A DNA stretch of 64,000 nucleotides from DASPKM01 sp035628135 (GTDB taxonomy: Bacteria; Bacteroidota; Bacteroidia; Chitinophagales; Chitinophagaceae). The position numbers and the translations under genes are program-made. Shown here piece after piece: positions 23,931 to 33,387 of the stretch. The first letter of the stretch is position 1, and each line of letters begins with the position of its first letter. The notes under the pieces are model-generated. The model had not been told where the DNA came from, made no database searches, and saw nothing but the letters and a program-made list of their open reading frames with translations. The DNA is taken from positions 558,001 through 622,000 of the forward strand of contig DASPKM010000006.1 in assembly GCA_035628135.1 (NCBI GenBank), given 5' to 3'.

Positions 23931-25652
23931 ATGCGCAAGATAATCATGCTGCCCCTGCTCGCAATACCCGTCGCGGCCCTGCTGGCTTTTGTTTTTCCAC
24001 AAAAACAGCAACGGGCTGTGCAAATAAAAATAATCAAACAATCGGCCTTCGGCTGCAGCCCGGATTATAATCCATTAACAGACGGCAATTCCATCAGTCC
24101 ACTGAGTGGCTGGGGAAACTATCAGTGGAAAATCAAGACCAGCAACGACAGTGCGCAGTTCTACTTCAACCAGGGCATCAATATGTACTATGCCTTCCAC
24201 ATCATCGAGGCGCGGGCGTCATTTGCAAAGGTTACCGAGCTCGATCCCAATTGCGCCATGGGTTGGTGGGGACTTGCGCTGTCCTTCGGGCCCAATATCA
24301 ATGATTTTGGGTACAGCGCTCCGCCGGATGCATTGGCCGCCGCACGCAAAGCAGAGAGCCTTTCTAACTTTTATACGCCGAAAGAAAAGGCCCTGGTGCA
24401 CGCCATCAATACGCGGTATTCAGAGGATGCTTCTAAGTCGAGAGAAACATTGAATAAAGCTTATGCGGACGCCATGAGACAAGCCTTTAAAGATCTGCCG
24501 CAGGATGCAGACATCGCCGCACTGTGTGCCGATGCACTTATGCTGCTGCACCCCTGGGACCTGTATACGCACGATTTTAAACCAAAGCCCTGGACCGCTG
24601 AAATAGTGCAGGTGCTGGAGAAAGCATTGAAGCTGAACCCAAACAATCCCGGCGCCAATCACTATTATATCCATGCGATGGAAGCCTCAGCCACTCCCGA
24701 ACGCGCCCTGGCCAGCGCAGACCGGCTGCCACAACTTATGCCGGATGTCTCGCACCTGGTGCATATGCCTTCGCATATCTATATCCGTACGGGCAATTAT
24801 CAAAAAGGCGTGCAGGTAAATGCGGATGCAGTGAAAGGATATGCGAAATATCTCAGCGTATTCCCGGATGTTGCTAATAACGACATGCTGTACAACATCC
24901 ACAACCTGCACATGGAGGCTGCCTGCAATATGATGATGGGCAACTATGCGCAATCGTCGGCATCTGCCTTAAAAACTCAGCAAAACCTTGCGCCGGGCGT
25001 ATTGAACTATCCGGGTCCGTTTGGGCATTTTGTGCAATATTGGTATGCCACGCCGGTATTAAATCTTGTGCGGTTTGGAAAATGGCCCGAGATCGTGCAG
25101 ATACCGGTACCTGATTCGCTGCCATACGCTAAAGCCCTGCTGCATTTTGCAAGGGGAATGGCATTTGCGCGGACACAACAATTTCAACACGCGAATATTG
25201 AATTGACCGCGCTTCGGGTAAAGATGGATGATGATGCAAGCTTTAAAGAACCTTTTACTCCATTTAATTCGGCGTATGCCGCCTGCCGCGTGGCGGAAGA
25301 AATACTGGCCGGTGTTATCGCCGAAGAATCCGGGCAACTGGACCAGGCGATTGCAAATTTTACAAAGGGAGTAGAACTGGAAGATGCAATGGTATATAAT
25401 GAACCCAAGGATTGGATATTGCCTGTTCGCCATTACCTCGGCCGCGCATTGCTGAAAGCTAAAAAATACGCAGAGGCAGAAGCGGTGTATAAGAAAGACC
25501 TGCTGATAAACCCGCATAATGGGTGGGCATTAACAGGATTGGCGGAAGCACAACAAAAACAAGGCAGGCAGGCGGCAGCGGCGCAGTCAACCGCGGCTGC
25601 GAAGAAGGCGTTTAAAAATAAAGACATCGAGGTAATGAGCTCGGCGTTTTGA
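23931..25652 (+). CDS. Secreted TPR-repeat protein
   Basis: 573 residues with an N-terminal signal or anchor (about 1-23). The N-terminal part carries F-Y-F-N-Q-G-I-N-M-Y-Y-A-F-H-x-x-E-A, a recurrent start of this widespread TPR family, followed by N-C-A-M-G-W-W-G-L-A-L. The centre has G-A-N-H-Y-Y-I-H-A-M-E and H-M-P-S-H-I-Y-I-R-T-G, with several closely spaced His residues. The C-terminal part has typical TPRs (A-E-A-V-Y-K-K-D-L-L-I-N-P). The conserved His and Asp residues suggest metal binding, but the family's role is not established to my knowledge. Monocistronic. Confidence 0.85.
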   Translation: MRKIIMLPLLAIPVAALLAFVFPQKQQRAVQIKIIKQSAFGCSPDYNPLTDGNSISPLSGWGNYQWKIKTSNDSAQFYFNQGINMYYAFHIIEARASFAKVTELDPNCAMGWWGLALSFGPNINDFGYSAPPDALAAARKAESLSNFYTPKEKALVHAINTRYSEDASKSRETLNKAYADAMRQAFKDLPQDADIAALCADALMLLHPWDLYTHDFKPKPWTAEIVQVLEKALKLNPNNPGANHYYIHAMEASATPERALASADRLPQLMPDVSHLVHMPSHIYIRTGNYQKGVQVNADAVKGYAKYLSVFPDVANNDMLYNIHNLHMEAACNMMMGNYAQSSASALKTQQNLAPGVLNYPGPFGHFVQYWYATPVLNLVRFGKWPEIVQIPVPDSLPYAKALLHFARGMAFARTQQFQHANIELTALRVKMDDDASFKEPFTPFNSAYAACRVAEEILAGVIAEESGQLDQAIANFTKGVELEDAMVYNEPKDWILPVRHYLGRALLKAKKYAEAEAVYKKDLLINPHNGWALTGLAEAQQKQGRQAAAAQSTAAAKKAFKNKDIEVMSSAF

Positions 25653-25738
25653 TCAACGGGATCATCCGGATACGCTAAATCCCACAGCCACTACCAATTC
25701 TCCCATTGGCAATTCCCCTAATTGCCTAATTTCGTACC

Positions 25739-26548
25739 ATGTCACAATTTTTCAGGGATAAAGTAGTGGTTATCACCGGCGGTACTGATGGAATAGGCAA
25801 AGCACTGATCGACGCCCTCGTTCCCCTCGGCGCTAAGATCGCCACCTGCGGCCGCAATTACGATAAACTGTACAGCCTCCAGATGCAATACAGCAACATC
25901 GTACTGCACGCCATGGTGTGCGACGTAAGCCACGAAAAAGAATGCCAGCGCTTCATCGAATCCACCGTAAACGAATTCGGGGGCATCGACATCCTTATAA
26001 ACAACGCAGGCATCAGCATGCGCGCACTGGTAAAAGACCTGGAAGTAGACGTCATCCGCAAAGTAATGGACGTAAACTTCTTCGGCTCGGTATACTGCAC
26101 CAAGTTCGCATTACCCTACCTCATCGAAAGGCAGGGCTCCGTGGTAGGCGTATCATCTATCGCAGGCTACAGGGGGTTACCCGGACGCAGCGGGTACTCG
26201 GCCTCCAAATTCGCCTTGCAGGGCTGGCTGGAATCGCTCCGCACCGAATTGCTCAACGACAATGTGCACGTAATGTGGGTGTGCCCCGGCTTTACTACCT
26301 CCAACATCCGCCACGCCGCGCTTAACAAAGAAGGCCGCCCCCACGGCGAAACATCCATGGACGAAGGCAGCATGATGCCCGCCAGCGAAGTGGCCGTACG
26401 CATCCTGGACGCCATCGAAAAAAGAAAACGCACACTGGTCATGACCTTCACCGGCAAACGCACCGTGTTCCTGAACAAATTCTTCCCCGGCCTCACCGAT
26501 AAAATGGTGCATAAATTCTTTTTTAAAGATGGGAAGCTTAATAAATAG
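25739..26548 (+). CDS. Short-chain dehydrogenase/reductase
   Basis: 269 residues of the classical SDR fold. NAD(P)-binding T-G-G-T-D-G-I-G (about 13-20), I-N-N-A-G-I-S (about 87-93), and the catalytic Ser in V-S-S-I-A-G-Y with Y-x-x-x-K (Y-S-A-S-K, about 154-158). Substrate unknown; the length and the C-terminal segment rich in basic and aromatic residues resemble SDRs of the DHRS7 type. The SAM hydrolase gene follows without a gap, so the two are an operon. A -7-like TAATTTCG (25727-25734) lies just before the start, so the leader would be almost absent. Confidence 0.92.
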   Translation: MSQFFRDKVVVITGGTDGIGKALIDALVPLGAKIATCGRNYDKLYSLQMQYSNIVLHAMVCDVSHEKECQRFIESTVNEFGGIDILINNAGISMRALVKDLEVDVIRKVMDVNFFGSVYCTKFALPYLIERQGSVVGVSSIAGYRGLPGRSGYSASKFALQGWLESLRTELLNDNVHVMWVCPGFTTSNIRHAALNKEGRPHGETSMDEGSMMPASEVAVRILDAIEKRKRTLVMTFTGKRTVFLNKFFPGLTDKMVHKFFFKDGKLNK

Positions 26549-26554
26549 TTGCGA

Positions 26555-27376
26555 GTGGCTTTAATAACCCTAACCTCTGATATCGGTCAACAGGATTACC
26601 TGGTCGGCGCTATTAAAGGCGAGCTCCTGCAACTGTATCCCGGTTTCAGCGTGGTAGACATCTCACACCAACTCCTGCCCTTCAACTACCCGCAGGCAGC
26701 CTACGTTACCCGCAATGCCATCAAAAACTTTCCACCCCATACCTATCACCTGGTGCTGGTGAACCTTTTTGAAAACAAACCCGAGCAACTGCTGCTGGCC
26801 TATCATAACCAACAATACATCCTCTGCGCGGACAACGGCCTGCTGACCATGATACTCGAAACTAAACCCGAACTGGTGATGGGCCTGCCACTCGAAAAAA
26901 CCGCTCCCCGCAATACCCTCCATTGCGTGCGGGTGATGGGCGAAGCTATCCGGAAGTTGGCCGAAGGCGTAAGCCTCACACAGATCGGCCTGCCCGACGT
27001 GTCCTATTCCGAAAAGAATGCGCTGCGCCCCCTCCTCGGCGAAAACTGGATCGAAGGACAGATCATCTTCATCGATCATTTCGAGAACGTGGTGGTGAAC
27101 ATCACCCGCGAACAATTCGAAGACCAGCGCAGGGGCCGCAGCTTCCGCATCGTTTTCAAACGCAACGAAATGATCGACCGCATCAGCGAAACCTATGCCG
27201 ACGTGCCCGAAGGCGAAAAGCTGGCGCTGTTCAATTCAGCCGGCTACCTGGAAATTGCGGTGAACAAAGGCAATGCCGCCGGCCTCTTCGGGTTGCAGGG
27301 CTACCTGGAACAGGCACAAAACTATTACCTGCAAAACAGGCTGTTCTATCAAACGGTAAGGGTTGTATTTGAATAG
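26555..27376 (+). CDS. S-adenosyl-L-methionine hydrolase-type protein (DUF62 family)
   Basis: 273 residues from GTG 26555; a TTG at 26549, directly abutting the SDR stop, is also possible. The N-terminal T-L-T-S-D-I-G-Q-Q-D-Y-L-V-G-A-I-K-G matches the SAM-binding start of SAM hydroxide adenosyltransferases, and C-A-D-N-G-L-L matches the later D-N-G loop. These enzymes split SAM into adenosine and methionine. Where most members have V-D-P-G-V-G, this protein reads V-N-L-F-E-N, a change I believe also occurs in other Bacteroidota members. Activity should not be assumed. Confidence 0.85.
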   Translation: MALITLTSDIGQQDYLVGAIKGELLQLYPGFSVVDISHQLLPFNYPQAAYVTRNAIKNFPPHTYHLVLVNLFENKPEQLLLAYHNQQYILCADNGLLTMILETKPELVMGLPLEKTAPRNTLHCVRVMGEAIRKLAEGVSLTQIGLPDVSYSEKNALRPLLGENWIEGQIIFIDHFENVVVNITREQFEDQRRGRSFRIVFKRNEMIDRISETYADVPEGEKLALFNSAGYLEIAVNKGNAAGLFGLQGYLEQAQNYYLQNRLFYQTVRVVFE

Positions 27377-27541
27377 CTGTTTGTAGTTTACACTTTTGAT
27401 TCGTGGTTCAGTGTGCCGGAAATGGAAAACTGTTAACAAAATGCAACAACCAAACCCAAACGATAAACGGAAGACTATAAACTGCAAATTCCCCTATTTT
27501 TGCCCATCCTTGATCTAAACCACTGATCTAAACCACTATTT

Positions 27542-30500
27542 ATGAGTTTTCGCAAAGCGAACAACATCACCGGCTGGATTGTATGTTTAATTGCCTGTGT
27601 AGTGTACGTCATGACCATGGAACCAACGGGTAGCTTCTGGGACTGTGGTGAATTTGTTTCCAGTTGCTTTAAGCTCCAGATACCCCACCCCCCCGGCGCC
27701 CCGCTGTTCGTTTTGCTCGGCCGCCTTTTCATAGTGGTGTTTGGCGACGATCCATTGACCGCGGCCAAAGGCGTAAACTTCATGAGCGCCATCGCCAGCG
27801 GTTTTACGATATTGTTCCTGTTCTGGACCATCACCCACTTTGCGCGCAAAATTGTTCAGCCCAACGAAGACCAGATGACGCGCCAGCAAATGATCAGCAT
27901 CCTGAGCGCGGGCGTGGTAGGCGCATTGGCTTATACCTTCTCCGATTCTTTCTGGTACAGCGCCGTTGAAGGTGAGGTATACGCACTTTCCTCTTTCTTT
28001 ACCGCCATAGTGTTCTGGGGCATCTTGAAATGGGAACAGGAAGTAGACTACGACCGCAAGCATGGCATCAACGTATCGCGCGCCGACCGCTGGATAGTGC
28101 TGCTGTTTTACCTGATGGGGCTTTCCATAGGTGTGCACCTGTTAAACCTGCTGACGATACCGGCCATTGTAATGGTGTATTATTTTAAACGATACAAGGT
28201 CACTCCCATCGGCGCCATCGTGGCCTTCCTCATCGGTTGTGCTATTACCGGCGTGGTGCAAACGGTGGTCATTAAATGGTCCATCCAAACCGCGGGATGG
28301 TTCGACCGCCTGTTCGTGAACAGCTTCGGACTGCCTTTTTTCTCAGGCTTTATTTTCTTCTTCATCCTGGTAGCAGCGCTGATGGCGTTCGGATTGCGTT
28401 TTGCATTGAAGCGCGGGTATTATTTTCTGAAGCTTGGATTGTGGTGCGTGGCATTCATGATATTGGGATACTCTACTTATTTCACTACGCTTATCCGGTC
28501 CAATGCCGATCCCGGCATCGACATGTACAATGTTGATAATCCCGTAAACCTCTCAGGCTACCTGGGCCGTGAACAGTACGGTGACTGGCCTATCGTATTT
28601 GGACCGGATTTCATGGGCAGGGATGAAAATGGTAACATCGCCGTCACCCGGCCCGCTTACAAAGAAACCGGCAATCTTTATATCAAGGGAAAAGATAAAT
28701 ATGAAGCGGTAGGTAAGGTACAAAAACAGGATTGGTCAGGAACTCCTGGCGCACACCTGTTCCCGCGCATGTTCGACAGCAACAATGACCGCGGACAACA
28801 TCAATGTTACCGGGAATTTTCCGGCCTCGCCGAAGGTGAAATACCTACCATGGCCGATAACATCAAGTATTTCGCGAGCTACCAGTTCCGCTGGATGTAC
28901 TGGCGGTACTTCATGTGGAATTTCGCCGGTAAGCAAAACGATTTGCAGGGATTCGGCAATATCCGCGACGGCAACTGGATCAGCGGCATCGGCTTCATTG
29001 ATAAAATGCTGCATGGCAGCACAACAGACGAACTGCCCGCTACTGCCGGCAAAGACAACAAGGCCAATAACAAATTATTCCTGTTGCCCTTTATCCTGGG
29101 CGTGTTGGGCTTTATTTACCAGCTCATGGTCAATCGCCGCGACTGGATCATTACCGGCCTGCTGTTCTTCTTTACAGGCTTTGCCATTGTTATTTACCTT
29201 AACCAGGCAGGTTACCAGCCACGCGAACGCGACTATGCCTATGTGGGTTCTTTCTATGCCTTTGCCATCTGGATCGGACTTGGTGTGCTGCAGGTGCGCG
29301 AATGGCTTAACAAGATAATGTCTGTAAGTCTCTCCAATTATGTAGCATTCGGGCTGTGCCTGCTGGCCGTTCCCATATTGATGGCTTCGCAGGAATGGGA
29401 CGACCACGACCGCAGCAAGAAACTGCTGGCGCGGGACCTGGGCAAAGATTATCTGGAAAGCTGTGCGCAAAATGCCATTTTGATTTCCTTCGGCGATAAT
29501 GATACCTACCCGCTTTGGTATGCGTTGGAAACGGAGAATATACGTCCCGACCTGAGGGTGATGAACTATAGCCTGCTGGGCACCGATTGGTATGTTAACC
29601 AGCTCCGGTACAAAGTAAACAACAGCGCACCGGCCGATGTAATATTCACGCCCGAGCAACTGCAAGGCAATAAGCGCGATGCGGTACCCGTGTACCCATT
29701 GCCCGGCTTCGATCAAAACCGTTATTACGATGCGTACGAAGTGTTGAAGAACGTTACGGGCAGCGACGATCCCCGTTACATGGTAAGCACCCAGGACGGA
29801 AGCCAGATGCTGAATGTGATGCCGACAAGAAAACTAAGCATCCCAGTGGACGTAAATAAAGTACGCCAGAATGGAACCGTACAGGCGGGCGACAATGTAG
29901 TAAGCACGCTGCTGCTGGATATCAAGAAAAATTACCTGTTTAAAAATGACCTGGCGGTGCTGGCGCTGATCGCTGCCAATAAATGGGAACGCCCGATTTA
30001 TTTTACATCAACGCAGGAACTGGACGAACTGGGATTGTTGCCTTACGTGCGCATGGAAGGCTTGTCGTACAGGCTGGTGCCCGTTGCACAAAGCGAAGTA
30101 AACAACGATGCCACCTTTGATAATATCATGAAGAAGTTCGCCTATGGCAATGCCGCGTTGAAAGGTGTGTACTTCGATGAGGAGAACCGCCGTCATATCA
30201 ACAGCATACGCGCAACGCATGCGGCATCGGCCATGAGCCTGGTGAATGCGGGCAAGCTGGATTCGGCCAGGAAGGTGCTGCGCAAATACGATACGGAAGT
30301 ATCGTCCGAAAACGTTCCGTATGGTATGACCTCTAACCGGCAGAACCAGCACAATGTAATTTCCCTGCGCTTTTTGTACGCAGCTTACCGCGCGGGCGAC
30401 ACGGAGCTGGCTAAAAAAGTATCCACCTCGTTAAAGAGCGACCTGCAGGAACAGATGCGTTATTACCGTTTGCTCGGCGACCAGATAACGGACGAGCAGA

Positions 30501-30712
30501 TCGCTACGGATGCGATGAACATGATGGAAGGCAAGCCTAACAATATTTCCGATAAGCAGTTGCCGTTTATACAGGACATTGCATCTACTTACCAGATGCT
30601 GAGGAATGTTTCGGAACTGGAAACGCAATACGGTCCGCAAAAGCCTGCTAATCCCGAAGGCAGCAGGCCGATCCAGAATCCTGGCGTGCCGGATACGCAG
30701 CGCAGGCCTTAA
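27542..30712 (+). CDS. DUF2723 polytopic membrane protein (GT-C-like)
   Basis: 1056 residues. The N-terminal half is strongly hydrophobic with about ten to twelve transmembrane segments. The DUF2723 signature is clear in E-P-T-G-S-F-W-D-C-G-E-F and P-H-P-P-G-A-P-L-F-V-L-L-G-R, where the Asp and Glu resemble the catalytic acids of GT-C-fold glycosyltransferases. A second membrane cluster at about 500-620 contains Q-P-R-E-R-D-Y-A-Y. The C-terminal 350 residues are soluble. Family members are associated with protein O-glycosylation in Bacteroidota, but this one has not been assigned a substrate. Monocistronic, with a -7 element TATTTTTG at 27495-27502. Confidence 0.9.
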   Translation: MSFRKANNITGWIVCLIACVVYVMTMEPTGSFWDCGEFVSSCFKLQIPHPPGAPLFVLLGRLFIVVFGDDPLTAAKGVNFMSAIASGFTILFLFWTITHFARKIVQPNEDQMTRQQMISILSAGVVGALAYTFSDSFWYSAVEGEVYALSSFFTAIVFWGILKWEQEVDYDRKHGINVSRADRWIVLLFYLMGLSIGVHLLNLLTIPAIVMVYYFKRYKVTPIGAIVAFLIGCAITGVVQTVVIKWSIQTAGWFDRLFVNSFGLPFFSGFIFFFILVAALMAFGLRFALKRGYYFLKLGLWCVAFMILGYSTYFTTLIRSNADPGIDMYNVDNPVNLSGYLGREQYGDWPIVFGPDFMGRDENGNIAVTRPAYKETGNLYIKGKDKYEAVGKVQKQDWSGTPGAHLFPRMFDSNNDRGQHQCYREFSGLAEGEIPTMADNIKYFASYQFRWMYWRYFMWNFAGKQNDLQGFGNIRDGNWISGIGFIDKMLHGSTTDELPATAGKDNKANNKLFLLPFILGVLGFIYQLMVNRRDWIITGLLFFFTGFAIVIYLNQAGYQPRERDYAYVGSFYAFAIWIGLGVLQVREWLNKIMSVSLSNYVAFGLCLLAVPILMASQEWDDHDRSKKLLARDLGKDYLESCAQNAILISFGDNDTYPLWYALETENIRPDLRVMNYSLLGTDWYVNQLRYKVNNSAPADVIFTPEQLQGNKRDAVPVYPLPGFDQNRYYDAYEVLKNVTGSDDPRYMVSTQDGSQMLNVMPTRKLSIPVDVNKVRQNGTVQAGDNVVSTLLLDIKKNYLFKNDLAVLALIAANKWERPIYFTSTQELDELGLLPYVRMEGLSYRLVPVAQSEVNNDATFDNIMKKFAYGNAALKGVYFDEENRRHINSIRATHAASAMSLVNAGKLDSARKVLRKYDTEVSSENVPYGMTSNRQNQHNVISLRFLYAAYRAGDTELAKKVSTSLKSDLQEQMRYYRLLGDQITDEQIATDAMNMMEGKPNNISDKQLPFIQDIASTYQMLRNVSELETQYGPQKPANPEGSRPIQNPGVPDTQRRP

Positions 30713-30757
30713 GAATACCGGCCTGGTTTACTAAGGTGAGTAAGGCCTACCACATAA

Positions 30758-30794
30758 TGGGCTTATCGCGTATCCGGTTAGCCCATTTTATTTT
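30758..30794 (+). terminator. Terminator hairpin after the DUF2723 gene
   Basis: TGGGCT (30758-30763) pairs with AGCCCA (30780-30785), followed by TTTTATTTT. It is the first of two hairpins in the 417-bp stretch 30713-31129, which holds no ORF. Confidence 0.6.
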
Positions 30795-30846
30795 GCCTGT
30801 TTTGTGGACCATCGGTTCATTAAACGGGCCAATACTTGAAAAATGG

Positions 30847-30899
30847 GCCAATCGGATACAGCTATTTCAGCAGCCGGCTATATCCGATTGGCTTTTTTT
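30847..30899 (+). terminator. Strong terminator hairpin in front of the VWA gene cluster
   Basis: A perfect 12-bp stem, GCCAATCGGATA (30847-30858) and TATCCGATTGGC (30881-30892), with a 22-nt loop, then seven T. Its arm sequence resembles the words around the hairpin at 30758-30794 (TATCCGGTTAGCC). It isolates the following operon from the DUF2723 gene. Confidence 0.85.
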
Positions 30900-31114
30900 C
30901 GACTGCTATTGCTAATCGAAATTTCCGGATATCCAAAATCACGCATCCGAATATCACATACTTAACCTTAAAAATCGCCTGTCTTCCAATAATTGGGCTA
31001 TTACCCTGTTTGCCCTTAGCGCTCAATTCTCTAAATCAATTCTTAATTCCCTATCTCGTACAAACCAATCCGCGATTTAGGCGTAATTTTAAATAGCATT
31101 CTCATTTAAGCCGA

Positions 31115-31121
31115 AAGGGAG
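31115..31121 (+). promoter_or_regulatory. Shine-Dalgarno-like sequence before the VWA gene
   Basis: AAGGGAGG lies 8 nt before ATG 31130. Strong SD sequences are rare in this window, which suggests high or special translation of the VWA gene. No convincing TAnnTTTG promoter was found just upstream. Confidence 0.6.
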
Positions 31122-31129
31122 GTTTGATT

Positions 31130-32227
31130 ATGATAGGTCATCAGTTCTCCAAATACGATCCGAACCAGCAGGGTAAATCGAAGTTTGAACAGTTGCTGGA
31201 CATCTTCATGCAATTGCTTACCTACACCAATGGCGATGTATCCGAAGCGCTGCAATGGATGAACCAGCTGGACAAAGAATACGAGCTTACAGACGAAGAA
31301 TACGGCATAGGCGATTTCATAGAAGAGCTCAAAGAAAAAGGATACATTACCGAAGACGCCATCAACGGCCAGATTGCCATTACTTCCAAAACCGAACAGG
31401 GCATCCGCAAGCGCTCGCTGGAAGAGATCTTCGGCAAGCTTAAAAAAACAAAAACAGGCGAGCATCATACCTTCAAGCCAGGCCAGGGCGATGAGATCAA
31501 CCCGGAGTCCCGCGCCTTCCAGTTTGGTGACATGCTGGAGCAGATAGATTTTACCACTTCCATCCGCAATGCACAGATCAACCACGGCATCGATGCATTT
31601 CAATTGCAGGAAGACGATTTGTCTATCCGCGAAACAGATTTCAAAGCGCAGACCTCCACGGTGCTTATGATAGACATTTCCCATTCCATGATCCTGTACG
31701 GCGAAGACCGCATTACGCCCGCCAAAAAAGTGGCGATGGCATTGAGTGAGCTCATCACTACCAAATATCCCAAAGACACGTTGGACATAGTAGTGTTCGG
31801 CAACGATGCCTGGACGGTAGAGATCAAAGACCTTCCGTATTTACAGGTAGGCCCTTATCATACCAATACCGTGGCAGGACTGGAGCTGGCCATGGACCTG
31901 TTGAGAAGAAGAAAGAACCCGAACAAGCAGATATTCATGATCACCGATGGAAAGCCCACGTGCTTAAAGATGGGGAAACGTTATTACAAGAACAGCTTCG
32001 GTCTCGACCGCAAAGTAGTGAACCGGTGCATGAACCTGGCCGCGCAATGCAAGAAAATTAAAATTCCCATCACTACATTTATGATCGCAACCGATCCTTA
32101 CCTGCAGCGCTTTGTACAGGAGTTTACGGAAACGAACAATGGAAAAGCATTTTTTGCTTCGCTCGATAAACTGGGAGCATTCATATTCCGGGATTTCGAG
32201 AGCGGGAAGCGGAAAACAGTGTACTGA
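31130..32227 (+). CDS. VWA-domain protein partner of a MoxR-type ATPase
   Basis: 365 residues from ATG 31130, preceded by AGGGAGG. The N-terminal 170 residues are helical and charged, with no known domain. The von Willebrand A domain (about 174-345) has a complete MIDAS metal site: D182-x-S184-x-S186 (M-I-D-I-S-H-S-M), the Thr in H-T-N-T-V-A-G (near 245) and T272-D273-G274. No signal or membrane segment, so it is cytosolic. VWA proteins of this kind act with MoxR-type AAA+ ATPases (coded at 33388-34914) as chaperones for metal insertion or complex assembly. The gene between them encodes an ExbD-like lipoprotein. Confidence 0.9.
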   Translation: MIGHQFSKYDPNQQGKSKFEQLLDIFMQLLTYTNGDVSEALQWMNQLDKEYELTDEEYGIGDFIEELKEKGYITEDAINGQIAITSKTEQGIRKRSLEEIFGKLKKTKTGEHHTFKPGQGDEINPESRAFQFGDMLEQIDFTTSIRNAQINHGIDAFQLQEDDLSIRETDFKAQTSTVLMIDISHSMILYGEDRITPAKKVAMALSELITTKYPKDTLDIVVFGNDAWTVEIKDLPYLQVGPYHTNTVAGLELAMDLLRRRKNPNKQIFMITDGKPTCLKMGKRYYKNSFGLDRKVVNRCMNLAAQCKKIKIPITTFMIATDPYLQRFVQEFTETNNGKAFFASLDKLGAFIFRDFESGKRKTVY

Positions 32228-32264
32228 CATCATCACATTAAGTATATTCTATAAAAAATTACAC

Positions 32265-33362
32265 TTGGCAAGAATCGCCTTATTACTGCTGATCATCATT
32301 GCAGCCTGCGAAGCAAAACCGCAGGCAACGGATCGGCATATATTATCAATGATCCTGGTACGGGACAGCATGATCGTGTACAATGGCGATGTGAATGCTT
32401 CCAGGGTCGTCAGGCGGCTGCACGCCGATGAGCAATCGATCAGGAGATTATTGAATGATAACAAAAAACGATACGGCAATGAATTAAACGTAGTACTCAA
32501 ACCCGCCGACAATGGCGGAGGCGGCGCCATGATGGCGGTCGAAACCTTTATGCTTGTTTGCCGGCTGGCAGAAGAGCTGAATATTAAACTGGAGCCTGCA
32601 AAGCTGAATGAAGCCGAGCATAAGCGGTTCAATCTCGTTTCGCTGGAGCGCGGGACACGGGAACCTTTGCAATTGTTCCTTCCAAAGGATGGGGATTTCG
32701 AAGAACTAAAGTATGTGGACCCTAAGCGAACGCTTACGCTCATTCTTACCACAGACACGGTATTGTATTATACCGGTACCCTTGCGACAAAACAGGAGGC
32801 CCGGCCTGTACCATACGAAGGGATAAGGAAAGTGATATTATCTTATAAGCAATCCATCGGCGATAGCATAATCGTGATGATAAAGCCTACCGCAGCTGCA
32901 GACTATAAATTCGTAGTGAATATGCTCGATGAAATGACCATCAACGATATTAAATACTATGCGTTAAGGGACCTTAAACCCGAGGAAATAAAATTATTGG
33001 ACCTGCAGCCCTTTGAGCCGGTAACGGCGCCGGTCGAGGGCCTTGTTGTTGAAACACCCACCGTCGTGGAAACAAAGATCCAGGACATGCCAACGGATGT
33101 TTCGTTTTACCTGGAGCCTGAAAACGGGCTTTTGTATAGCCTGAACAAAGACAGCCGGGACAAAGCGAAAAAAATTCATCCTGTCACCACAGCCAATATC
33201 GTCCGCGTTATTGAAGAAATTGCACGCAAGCAGGGAAAAAAAACAGAAAAGCTTCTCGTGGTAGTGTATGGTGATAACAATGCAAGGTATGAACAGTTCA
33301 AAGTTTTAATGGAAGCACTAAAGCAGCAAAACGTATTTAATTTCAAGATGGTTTCAAAATGA
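32265..33362 (+). CDS. Lipoprotein with three tandem ExbD/TolR-like periplasmic domains
   Basis: 365 residues from TTG 32265, 37 bp after the VWA gene. An upstream in-frame start exists at 32112, but it would run antisense-free through the VWA gene and bury the signal. The lipoprotein signal is L-L-L-I-I-I-A-A-C, with Cys15 lipidated. Three repeats follow at about 25-110, 153-237 and 278-364. The second has the ExbD hallmarks V-M-I-K-P, A-D-Y-K-F-V-V-N-M-L-D-E-M and I-K-Y-Y-A-L-R-D; repeats one and three keep the L-x-V-V spacing and the R-x-x-x-x-K-x-x-G pattern. ExbD itself has one such domain and a transmembrane helix; here there is lipid anchoring and no such helix. Role unknown. Confidence 0.75.
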   Translation: MARIALLLLIIIAACEAKPQATDRHILSMILVRDSMIVYNGDVNASRVVRRLHADEQSIRRLLNDNKKRYGNELNVVLKPADNGGGGAMMAVETFMLVCRLAEELNIKLEPAKLNEAEHKRFNLVSLERGTREPLQLFLPKDGDFEELKYVDPKRTLTLILTTDTVLYYTGTLATKQEARPVPYEGIRKVILSYKQSIGDSIIVMIKPTAAADYKFVVNMLDEMTINDIKYYALRDLKPEEIKLLDLQPFEPVTAPVEGLVVETPTVVETKIQDMPTDVSFYLEPENGLLYSLNKDSRDKAKKIHPVTTANIVRVIEEIARKQGKKTEKLLVVVYGDNNARYEQFKVLMEALKQQNVFNFKMVSK

Positions 33363-33387
33363 GATCAGAACAATTAAAATATTATAG

